From: Actinomycetota bacterium | GTDB lineage: Bacteria > Actinomycetota > CADDZG01 > WHSQ01 | NCBI GenBank assembly: GCA_016781115.1 | Contig: JADDQX010000044.1 | Coordinates: 1 to 5,571, forward strand | Length of the DNA stretch: 5,571 nt | Direction of reading: 5' to 3' | Part shown: piece after piece, positions 1 through 5,299 of the stretch | Numbering within the stretch: the first letter of the stretch is position 1 | Layout of the letters: each line of letters opens with the position of its first letter | The notes under the pieces: generated by a model | Seen by the model: the letters and a program-made list of their open reading frames with translations, nothing else | Told to the model about the DNA's origin: nothing | Databases searched by the model: none | Position numbers and translations under genes: made by a program

Positions 1-52
1 ACTCCCGGACCATCTCGATCATGGCCTTCTGGGTGTCGTTCAACTGCAACAT
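1..52 (-). CDS. Acyl-CoA dehydrogenase, N-terminal fragment (probable)
   Basis: Only the first 17 codons are in the window; the gene runs off the left edge. The peptide reads MLQLNDTQKAMIEMVRE, and the next codon begins with T, which would allow the Phe usual at this place. This is the typical opening of acyl-CoA dehydrogenases (an L-x-x-x-Q-x-x-hydrophobic...-VREF helix), flavoenzymes that form the 2,3-double bond of acyl-CoA thioesters in the cytoplasm. The ATG at 50-52 is supported by a GAGGAG ribosome site at 59-64 on the minus strand with a 6-base spacer. It lies 68 bases downstream of the lyase gene on the same strand, so the two may be co-transcribed. The substrate cannot be judged from 17 residues. 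Another protein starting with a similar amphipathic helix is possible. Confidence 0.6.
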   Translation of the reverse strand, partial: MLQLNDTQKAMIEMVRE

Positions 53-85
53 CGCTCGCTCCTCGCGTTTCTCACCCCCCGGAAA

Positions 86-103
86 CGGCCGTAAAGGGGG
101 CCG
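86..103 (-). terminator. Weak GC hairpin between lyase and acyl-CoA dehydrogenase genes
   Basis: On the minus strand a CGGCC / GGCCG pair forms a 5-bp all-GC stem around an 8-base loop and is followed by TTT, within the 68-base gap after the lyase stop. It resembles a weak intrinsic terminator or attenuator. There is no real T-tract, and an alternative C-run/G-run pairing (75-80 with 96-100) overlaps it, so read-through into the next gene is quite possible. The hairpin is seen; the function is inferred. Confidence 0.2.
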
Positions 104-120
104 CAGTCCGGAGAGAAGGG

Positions 121-1053
121 TTATTGGAAGTCTTCTAGTTTCTTTGCGCGGGTCATGCCGGCGGCGCGGCCCCGCTCCGCGAACTGGATCGCCATCTTGC
201 GCGAGGCCTCGTCGATCATCTCGTTGCCGAACATCACCGCGCCCCGCCGCTCGACCTCCGTCGCGTGCTTGTACGCATCCAGCACGGCCTCGGCCTTGTC
301 GTACTCCTCCTGGCTCGGGGTGAAGACCTCGTTCAGAACGTCGATCTGTCCGGGATGCAACGCCCACTTGCCGTCGTAGCCGAGAGCCCGCGCCCGCATC
401 GCCATCTCGCGGTACCCATCGAGGTCCTTGATCAAGAGATAGGGGCCGTCGATGACCTGCAGGCCCGCGTCCCGCGCCGCGATCAGGATGTGCTCGAGCA
501 CGTAGTGCCAGTGGTCCCCGGGGTAGCCGGGCATAGGAAGCCCCGCGGTCACAGTGGGGAGCCCGAGAGAAGCGCTCATGTCCGCGGGGCCGAGGATCAA
601 TGTCTCGGCGCGGTCGGACGCGTGAGCGATGTCGTGCACGTTGCGCAGCCCGGTCGCCGTTTCGATCTGGAGCTCGAGGCCGATCCTCTTGTCGAGGTCG
701 GTGTTCGTCTCGATCATCCGCAGCAGGTGGTCGACGAACATGACCTCGTGCGCGTGCTGGACCTTCGGGACCATGATGCAGTCGATGTACTGCCCCGCGG
801 CCTCGACGACCGTCTTCAGATCATCCGCGGCCCACTGCGTGTCGATCGAGTTGATGCGGACGACGACCGTCTTGTCGCCCCACTCGTTGTTCTTCAGCGC
901 GTCGATGACGTTGCCGCGGGCCTCCTCTTTCGCCAGCGGAGCGACCGAATCCTCGAGGTCCATGAAGACCTGGTCGGCGGGGAGGCCCGGAGCCTTGCCC
1001 AGCATCTTGGGGCTCGAGCCGGGAACGGATAGGCACGATCTACGAGCGCGCAA
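121..1053 (-). CDS. HpcH/HpaI-family CoA ester lyase (malyl-CoA / citramalyl-CoA lyase-like)
   Basis: A 310-residue cytoplasmic TIM-barrel lyase of the HpcH/HpaI aldolase / CitE-Mcl family. Such enzymes cleave 3-hydroxydicarboxylyl-CoA esters, for example malyl-CoA to glyoxylate plus acetyl-CoA or citramalyl-CoA to pyruvate plus acetyl-CoA. Visible motifs in order are LSVPGSSPKML (8-18), MDLEDSVAP (31-39), VRINSIDT (65-72), MVPKV (94-98), ELQIETATGL with Glu131, GPADMSASLG with Asp158, and GKWALHPGQIDVLNEVFTPS (228-247). Glu131 and Asp158 have the 27-residue spacing of the Mg2+-binding Glu/Asp pair of malyl-CoA lyases, and the last motif is close to the Mcl GKWAIHP...NEVFTPSE signature. Length is normal for Mcl (about 310-320). 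The start is TTG, chosen because a perfect AGGAGG lies 5 bases upstream and the family N-terminus begins there. It follows the phosphodiesterase gene by 25 bases. Exact substrate is uncertain: malyl-, beta-methylmalyl- and citramalyl-CoA all remain possible. Confidence 0.9.
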   Translation of the reverse strand: MRARRSCLSVPGSSPKMLGKAPGLPADQVFMDLEDSVAPLAKEEARGNVIDALKNNEWGDKTVVVRINSIDTQWAADDLKTVVEAAGQYIDCIMVPKVQHAHEVMFVDHLLRMIETNTDLDKRIGLELQIETATGLRNVHDIAHASDRAETLILGPADMSASLGLPTVTAGLPMPGYPGDHWHYVLEHILIAARDAGLQVIDGPYLLIKDLDGYREMAMRARALGYDGKWALHPGQIDVLNEVFTPSQEEYDKAEAVLDAYKHATEVERRGAVMFGNEMIDEASRKMAIQFAERGRAAGMTRAKKLEDFQ

Positions 1054-1058
1054 CTGAT

Positions 1059-1064
1059 CCTCCT
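1059..1064 (-). promoter_or_regulatory. Ribosome binding site that fixes the TTG start of the lyase
   Basis: AGGAGG on the minus strand, 5 bases before the TTG codon at 1051-1053. There is no ATG or GTG in the vicinity that would restore the conserved LSVPGS N-terminus, so this site decides the start. It lies in the 25-base gap after the phosphodiesterase stop, as expected inside an operon. Confidence 0.8.
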
Positions 1065-1078
1065 AGTGGTTGAAGGTT

Positions 1079-2674
1079 CTACTCGACGTAGCCGAGACCG
1101 CGCAGGTGATCCTCGATCTCGCCTTCCTCGTCTGAGGTTAAACCGCTGGATGCATCACCCACCGAGCCCCCGGCCTGCTCCTGATTCGATGTGGCTTCGA
1201 CCTTCAAGGTCACTCCGTCGCCAACGAGCGACTTGAGCACCGAGCCGTCGCGCGGCACCGCTGTGGGCACGCCGAGCGCCGCCAGCGCGGTGGGACCCAG
1301 ATCGATCAGATGAGCCGTCTCTGCAAGAGGGCCGGGGGTGACGTCTGGACCCGTGGCAACGATGACGCCCTCGAGCCGGTGATCGCCCGACAGCCAGTCG
1401 GCCTCCTCGACGGTCCCCTTCGCATGCGTCAGCGAATACCCCTCGGCAGGCACCAACAAGAGGTCCGGAGCCGTATCCAGGAACTTCCCCGACAGGACCT
1501 CTTCCTTGCGATAGATCTTCCTCACCGGGCACTTCCCGGTCTCGGGATCGCGGAAAGCCTCGATCGATGCGGCGACCTCGTCCCGCACCTTCTCGAAGTC
1601 CTTCGGGTCCACGATCCCTCGCGGCTCCCTGCCCCGCAGGTTCACCGACACGCCTTCGCCCGTCGACACCACGCTCGTGTAGGCGCGGGTCTTGGACCAT
1701 TCGATAGGCGAAGCCGGGATCGACACCTTGCCGTGGAGCTTCAAGAGGTCGTACACCCGCCGCGCGATGCGGCGACCCGGCCCCCAGCGGATCAGGTTGA
1801 ACGCGAACGACCCTTTGCCGAACTCCAGGTATCCCATCTGCTGGAGGATCCGATCCATCGTGCAGCAACGCCAGCATGCCTGGTGGCCGTGGTCAGACAT
1901 GAAGATGACGAGGTCGTTCTCGGTCGTGCGCTTCAGCAGCTCCGCCAGCCCTGCGTCCAGTTGCTGATAGACCGCCCTCGTCTGCTTGGCGACGGGCGAG
2001 TCCTTCACGTCTGCGTACTTCGGGTGGTCCGGCGAGACGTACTCCATCAAGCAGTGTTGGATGCGGTCGGTCGACACGTAGACGAGGACTCCGAAATCCC
2101 AGTCGGTGGTGTCGAGCAGGTACTCGAAGCTCTTCTGACGTTTCTCGGTGATCTCCGCGGCTTCCTCGAGGAAAGCCTCGGGGCGGTTCCGGAACGTGGT
2201 CCAGCTCATCCCGTTCACAGGGAAGGGAGCGTTCGCGTCTAGTTCCTGTTGCAGCTCGACCGGATGCGTGTAGGAGCGGCTCGCGGGAAGGACTCCGCCG
2301 CCGATCACCTTCCCCTTGATAGCGGGCGTGGGGAAGGTGAGAGGGATGTTGATCGCGAGTGACGTCTTATCCGCCGCCGTGAAGTCGTCGAAGATCGTGC
2401 GCGCCTTTATCGACCGGTATGTGACCGGGAGACGCCGCGTCGCGCCCGGCTTGTGCTCCAAGATGTCGAAGACGCCGTGACCTGCCGGATTGAGCCCGGT
2501 CATGAAAGAGGGCCACGCACACCAAGAGTGAGAGGGGACGGTCGAGAGGCAGTCGCCGTAGGCGCTTCGCTCGATCAGCGCCGCGAGGTTCGGCAGCTCG
2601 CCGGCGTCGAGCATGGGCTGGAGCACCTTCCAGTCGGCCCCGTCCCAGCCGATGATCAGAACTCTGTCGGGCAT
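1079..2674 (-). CDS. Alkaline-phosphatase-superfamily phosphodiesterase (type I phosphodiesterase/nucleotide pyrophosphatase-like)
   Basis: A 531-residue predicted two-metal phosphohydrolase. All expected ligands can be placed: Asp11 (IIGWDGADW), nucleophile position Ser50 in PSHSWCAWPSFMTG (Thr in most relatives), NPAGHGVFDI (62-71), Asp203 and His207 (TDRIQH), Asp261 and His262 (MSDHGH), and His432 (SGDHRLEG). The segments APDLLLVP (402-409) and LIDLGPTALAALG, and a C-terminal acidic motif ending LRGLGYVE, are also usual for this family. No signal peptide or membrane segment is visible, so it is probably cytoplasmic. The start is ATG 2672-2674, giving the family-typical MPDRVLIIG; a ribosome site (GAGGAGG, 2685-2691) lies 10 bases upstream. 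An in-frame start at 2734 would add 20 residues without family character and would cover this site and a leader hairpin. Odd points are CWRCC (267-271) directly after the SDHG motif and the Ser nucleophile. Substrate is unknown; phosphodiesters, pyrophosphates and phosphonate- or sulfate-type esters are all used in the superfamily. Confidence 0.85.
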   Translation of the reverse strand: MPDRVLIIGWDGADWKVLQPMLDAGELPNLAALIERSAYGDCLSTVPSHSWCAWPSFMTGLNPAGHGVFDILEHKPGATRRLPVTYRSIKARTIFDDFTAADKTSLAINIPLTFPTPAIKGKVIGGGVLPASRSYTHPVELQQELDANAPFPVNGMSWTTFRNRPEAFLEEAAEITEKRQKSFEYLLDTTDWDFGVLVYVSTDRIQHCLMEYVSPDHPKYADVKDSPVAKQTRAVYQQLDAGLAELLKRTTENDLVIFMSDHGHQACWRCCTMDRILQQMGYLEFGKGSFAFNLIRWGPGRRIARRVYDLLKLHGKVSIPASPIEWSKTRAYTSVVSTGEGVSVNLRGREPRGIVDPKDFEKVRDEVAASIEAFRDPETGKCPVRKIYRKEEVLSGKFLDTAPDLLLVPAEGYSLTHAKGTVEEADWLSGDHRLEGVIVATGPDVTPGPLAETAHLIDLGPTALAALGVPTAVPRDGSVLKSLVGDGVTLKVEATSNQEQAGGSVGDASSGLTSDEEGEIEDHLRGLGYVE

Positions 2675-2684
2675 AGATGCACTT

Positions 2685-2691
2685 CCTCCTC
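2685..2691 (-). promoter_or_regulatory. Ribosome binding site of the phosphodiesterase gene
   Basis: GAGGAGG on the minus strand, 10 bases before ATG 2674 (8 bases if the overlapping GAGGAA is used). It supports the 531-residue form over the longer reading from 2734. Confidence 0.7.
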
Positions 2692-2707
2692 GGACCGGCT
2701 TAGCGGG

Positions 2708-2726
2708 GACGGCGCGAGGCGCCGTC
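2708..2726 (-). other. Perfect 7-bp hairpin in the leader of the phosphodiesterase gene
   Basis: On the minus strand GACGGCG, loop CCTCG, CGCCGTC: a perfect 7-bp GC-rich stem with a 5-base loop, in the 108-base gap between the regulator stop (2783) and the phosphodiesterase start (2674), about 17 bases before the ribosome site. No T-tract follows on either strand. It could be a weak terminator of the DUF302-regulator transcript, an mRNA-stabilising leader hairpin, or a protein-binding site. The structure is seen; the role is inferred. Confidence 0.4.
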
Positions 2727-2748
2727 GGACCCACAAGAGACGCCCGTG

Positions 2749-2754
2749 AGGGTA
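2749..2754 (-). promoter_or_regulatory. Possible -10 element (TACCCT) for the phosphodiesterase operon
   Basis: TACCCT on the minus strand matches the actinobacterial TANNNT -10 pattern and lies 74 bases upstream of the phosphodiesterase ATG. No -35 hexamer is recognisable at 16-18 bases. A short palindrome, AGGGAGTCCCT (2757-2767), abuts it on the upstream side and could be an operator. A TANNNT match occurs often by chance, so this is weak. Confidence 0.2.
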
Positions 2755-2782
2755 GCAGGGAGTCCCTTGGAAACGGGCTCGG

Positions 2783-4015
2783 CTACCGGTCCGGCTCCCG
2801 CCGCGACTGCGACAGACGATGTGCGCGCAGAGCCAGCTGCAACCGCAACTTGTCCTCCGGGTTGCGCAGTGACCATCCCGTGAGCCTCTCGATCTGCTTC
2901 AGGCGATAAGTGACCGTGTGCGGATGCGCGAACAGGAGCTCGCCCGCGATCTTGACGCTGCCGTCGGCGGCGAAGTAAGCGTCCAGTGTCTTCAGAAGTT
3001 CCCCCTTACGCCGCTCGTCGTAGCCGATCAGCGGGCCCAGCATCTGGTCGATGAAGCGATCCACGAGCACCTGCTCGAGCCTCAGGAAGTGGTACAGCAG
3101 CAGATCGTCGAACCTGAACACGGGCCCGTCGAGCGAAAGGGCCATGCCGATCTCGAGCGCCTCACGAGCTTCTAGATAGGCGCGACGGATCCCCTCGAGT
3201 CCGGGGTCGGGCCCGCCCATCCCGAACAACCATCCGCCGCCGAGCTCGACGACGACCTTCTCGGGAACGGCGCCCACGTCGGCGAACGGCTCCGCGGGGA
3301 GAAGAGCGATCGTCTGGTCGCCTTTCTGGATGACGATCGGATCGGCGTTCGCGAGAACCGACACCCGGCCGACGGCGGAAGCCACGATCGCTTCCTTGCC
3401 CCCGTCGGGCCCCGGGCCGCACCCGACCAGTGCGATGTAGCTGAGCGAGAGGTCGTAGCCGAAAGTGTGGGCCTTCTGGAGAACCTCGGCCGGCGAGGCC
3501 TCCGTTCCGTAGAGAAGATCGGTGAGGAACTCTCGGCGCGCGCCTTCTTGTTCGCGGACGATCGCTCGCTGCGCCTGCGCGTACGCCTCCGCCACCGACG
3601 TAGAGATCTGGTCCGTGTACCTCAAGACGGCCTCCGCCAATCCGATCGTCGCCTCGAGCGCCTCGCCGCCGGCGCGTCGGCATTCGTGCGAGAGGTCATC
3701 CCAGCAGACGCGCGACACGGTCCGGTACGCATGGAGCACGTCCTGGAGCGGTATCCCGGATTCCGCTCTGCGCGCTCCGACCGATTCGATCCTCATGAGC
3801 TCTTCGCGGCGTAGCTCACGGCCCTCGGCGAGCACACGAGCCAGCGCGACCACGTTCGCCCGCACCGCGTCGCGGACGTCGCTCTCCAGCGGATCGCCCG
3901 AACGCCCGTAAGAGGGCACGGCGTCCCAGATCGCGGCCTGGCAGCGATCCACGACGTCATCTAGACGCTCGAGGAATCCCTCAACGATGGCCGCGCGGGC
4001 GACCTGTTTCACCAC
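2783..4015 (-). CDS. PucR-family transcriptional regulator with RsbRD-like N-terminal domain
   Basis: A 410-residue one-component DNA-binding regulator. The C-terminus is the PucR-type helix-turn-helix (about 353-390): KIAGELLFAHPHTVTYRLKQ followed by IERLTGWSL and a DKLRLQLALRAHRL tail, close to the family pattern of 'vHrNTvryRLrrIeeLtG'. The N-terminal 150 or so residues are helical, and the segment ELMRIESVGARRAESGIPLQ leading to DVLHAYRTVSRVCWDDL is typical of RsbRD_N-like sensor domains. The middle (about 165-290) resembles the degenerate GGDEF-like domain of PucR/CdaR proteins and has no GGDEF catalytic motif. The start is GTG at 4015, the first base after the TAA of the DUF302 gene; a second GTG follows at 4012 and could be used instead. 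No clear ribosome site is present, so translation probably depends on coupling to the upstream gene. The ligand and target promoters are unknown; regulation of the divergent formimidoyltransferase or of the downstream genes is possible. Confidence 0.88.
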   Translation of the reverse strand: MVKQVARAAIVEGFLERLDDVVDRCQAAIWDAVPSYGRSGDPLESDVRDAVRANVVALARVLAEGRELRREELMRIESVGARRAESGIPLQDVLHAYRTVSRVCWDDLSHECRRAGGEALEATIGLAEAVLRYTDQISTSVAEAYAQAQRAIVREQEGARREFLTDLLYGTEASPAEVLQKAHTFGYDLSLSYIALVGCGPGPDGGKEAIVASAVGRVSVLANADPIVIQKGDQTIALLPAEPFADVGAVPEKVVVELGGGWLFGMGGPDPGLEGIRRAYLEAREALEIGMALSLDGPVFRFDDLLLYHFLRLEQVLVDRFIDQMLGPLIGYDERRKGELLKTLDAYFAADGSVKIAGELLFAHPHTVTYRLKQIERLTGWSLRNPEDKLRLQLALRAHRLSQSRREPDR

Positions 4016-4411
4016 TTACCCGGCGCCCACTGCAACAGTCTGAAGCATCCGCTCGAGGGCTCCGCGGGCTATCTCGGCGGTCGCTCTAGAGGTTTCGTCC
4101 GTCGCTTCTACGGTGTCGATGGGATCGAGGGCCGCGACGATCGCGCCCGCCTCCACCTCCTGCACCACGACGTTGCACGGGAGATGGACCGCCGCTTGAA
4201 GCTGAGAGTCGATGTGGCGATGAGAGACCGGCGAGTTCCAGACCCCCATGATCAGGTACTGACGCTGGTCGCCCGCGTCGGGCCCGAGCATGCCGCCGAC
4301 GTGCATCTCGGAGATGATCGAGAAACCCTCGCCCTTCATCGCCAAGCGAGCCCGCACCACCGCTTCGTCGTAGCCCTCTGGAACCTCGACCGTATAGCCG
4401 TAGTCGCTCAC
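4016..4411 (-). CDS. DUF302-domain protein
   Basis: A small protein of 131 residues, normal for a single DUF302 domain. Family features are the opening strand-helix YTVEVPEGYDEAVVRARLAM, then GEGFSIISEMHV (27-38), MGVWNSPVSHRHI (55-67) where relatives have 'GvCNPelAhkaL', and the signature HLPCNVVVQE (76-85) with Cys79, followed by ALDPI (94-98). About 30 residues at the C-terminus form a predicted helix with no known motif. The biochemical function of DUF302 is not established; the conserved Cys and the fold suggest ligand or redox sensing, which is inference. The start is GTG at 4409-4411, with AGGAGGTG, an 8-base match to the anti-Shine-Dalgarno, at 4416-4423. The gene is the first of the leftward set and its TAA stop directly abuts the PucR-type regulator's start, so the two proteins are likely made together. 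No signal peptide or membrane segment is seen. Confidence 0.85.
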   Translation of the reverse strand: MSDYGYTVEVPEGYDEAVVRARLAMKGEGFSIISEMHVGGMLGPDAGDQRQYLIMGVWNSPVSHRHIDSQLQAAVHLPCNVVVQEVEAGAIVAALDPIDTVEATDETSRATAEIARGALERMLQTVAVGAG

Positions 4412-4415
4412 CGAC

Positions 4416-4423
4416 CACCTCCT
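4416..4423 (-). promoter_or_regulatory. Strong ribosome binding site of the DUF302 gene
   Basis: AGGAGGTG on the minus strand, with the AGGAGG core ending 6 bases before the GTG start at 4411. This perfect site fixes the start and sets expression of the coupled regulator, which has no good site of its own. A GTG inside the site (4418) opens another frame but has no homologous product. Confidence 0.8.
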
Positions 4424-4433
4424 GAGTTGCGAC

Positions 4434-4440
4434 TACGGTA
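4434..4440. promoter_or_regulatory. Symmetric TANNNTA element: possible shared -10 for both divergent genes
   Basis: TACGGTA reads TACGGT on the plus strand (4434-4439) and TACCGT on the minus strand (4440-4435), so both strands match the actinobacterial -10 pattern TANNNT. On the plus strand the hexamer ends 8 bases before the ATG at 4448, the spacing expected if transcription begins at or next to the ATG (leaderless mRNA); this fits the lack of a ribosome site for that gene. On the minus strand it would give a short leader containing the AGGAGGTG site. No convincing -35 is found on either side. The whole divergent gap is only 36 bases. Confidence 0.4.
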
Positions 4441-4447
4441 ACGCCCG

Positions 4448-5299
4448 ATGACCCTCCTCGCCGTCCCCAACATCTCGGAGGGGCGAGATCCGGCGCTGCT
4501 CGCGCTGGCGCGGCGCGCCGTCGAGGCCACGGACACGAGGGTGCTGGATGTTCACACCGACCCCGTTCACAACCGAAGCGTCCTCACGATCGCAGGGCCG
4601 GCGGTCGTCTCCGGGTGTGTCGCGCTAGCGGGGGTGGCCTGTGACATCGACATGCGGCGCCATCACGGGATCCATCCACGGCTCGGAGGGCTCGACGTGT
4701 GTCCTTTCGTCCCGCACGACACGGGTATGGACGACGCCGTTCACGCCGCGCGCGAGACGGCGGCGCTGATCGGGAGGGACGTAGGCGTCCCGGTGTACCT
4801 GTACGGGGCGGCGGCGCGACGCGCTGAGACGCGAGAGTTGCCCGACCTCCGTCGCGGGGGCCTGGTCCGCCTGATCGAGCGGGCCCGCGCCGGACTGCTG
4901 CCCGACGAGGGACCGTCCGAGATCGACCCGGCAAGAGGAGTCGTCTGCGTCGGCGCCCGCGGGGTCCTGATCGCATTCAACGTGTGGCTACGAGGCGATC
5001 TTCAGACCGCGCAGTGGATCGCGGCCTCCGTGCGGAGCGACGCGGTGCGCGCTCTCGGTCTCGACGTCGGGAACGGTCAGACGCAGGTGTCGATGAACCT
5101 CATCGACCCAGAAAGCGCCGGGATCGACCACGTCTTCGGATGGGTCTCCGCCGAGGCTGCGCGCTTAGGGGCAGCGGTTGTCGCTACGGAAATCGTGGGG
5201 CTTGTGCCCGAGAGGTTCATGCCCCAGGACGCGGAGGTGGCCCGGCTCCTCCTGGAACCGGGCCACTCCCTAGAGTCGCGCTTGGGAACTGCGTCCTAA
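4448..5299 (+). CDS. Glutamate formimidoyltransferase-like protein (single-function, no cyclodeaminase)
   Basis: A 283-residue protein matching the two formiminotransferase domains of FtcD. The family reaction moves the formimino group of N-formimino-L-glutamate to tetrahydrofolate in histidine breakdown. Visible motifs are VPNISEGRD (6-14), LDVHTDPVHNRSVLTIAG (33-50), IDMRRHHGIHPRLGGLDVCP (67-86), PVYLYGAAA, LPDEGPSEIDP, VGARGVLIAFNVWL, QTQVSMNLIDPESAGIDHVF, and EIVGLVPERFM near the C-terminus. His76 aligns with the catalytic His82 of the porcine enzyme. The residue before it is Ile, where the mammalian enzyme has Glu (GEHPRMG). The length is slightly below the usual 290-330, and no cyclodeaminase domain follows. 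The ATG at 4448 gives the expected N-terminus (TLLAVPNISEG) but has no ribosome site, which suggests a leaderless mRNA. No histidine-utilisation gene is in view, so the physiological substrate is less certain than the fold. Its TAA overlaps the stop of the convergent gene. Confidence 0.85.
   Translation: MTLLAVPNISEGRDPALLALARRAVEATDTRVLDVHTDPVHNRSVLTIAGPAVVSGCVALAGVACDIDMRRHHGIHPRLGGLDVCPFVPHDTGMDDAVHAARETAALIGRDVGVPVYLYGAAARRAETRELPDLRRGGLVRLIERARAGLLPDEGPSEIDPARGVVCVGARGVLIAFNVWLRGDLQTAQWIAASVRSDAVRALGLDVGNGQTQVSMNLIDPESAGIDHVFGWVSAEAARLGAAVVATEIVGLVPERFMPQDAEVARLLLEPGHSLESRLGTAS

Noticed and set aside
75..100. C-run/G-run pairing around ACGGCCGT as a strong terminator
   Set aside because: The stem is only about 5 bp with a 15-base loop and no T-tract; the alternative 5-bp hairpin at 86-103 is slightly better but still weak.
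265..1032. Long plus-strand open frame (255 codons) opposite the lyase gene
   Set aside because: It mirrors the GC-rich codons of the lyase, has no family motif or ribosome site, and its composition (many R, V, D, H) is that of an antisense shadow.
1310..2242. Plus-strand open frame of 310 codons opposite the phosphodiesterase gene
   Set aside because: The minus-strand gene has every catalytic motif in the right order; this frame shows no recognisable domain and is an antisense artefact of high GC.
2675..2734. Twenty-residue N-terminal extension of the phosphodiesterase from a start at 2734
   Set aside because: The extension is Pro/Arg/Ala-rich with no family similarity, overlaps the leader hairpin and the ribosome site, and the ATG at 2674 gives the conserved N-terminus.
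4584..4976. Minus-strand open frame inside the formimidoyltransferase gene
   Set aside because: It is an Arg-rich shadow without motifs; the plus-strand product is clearly conserved.
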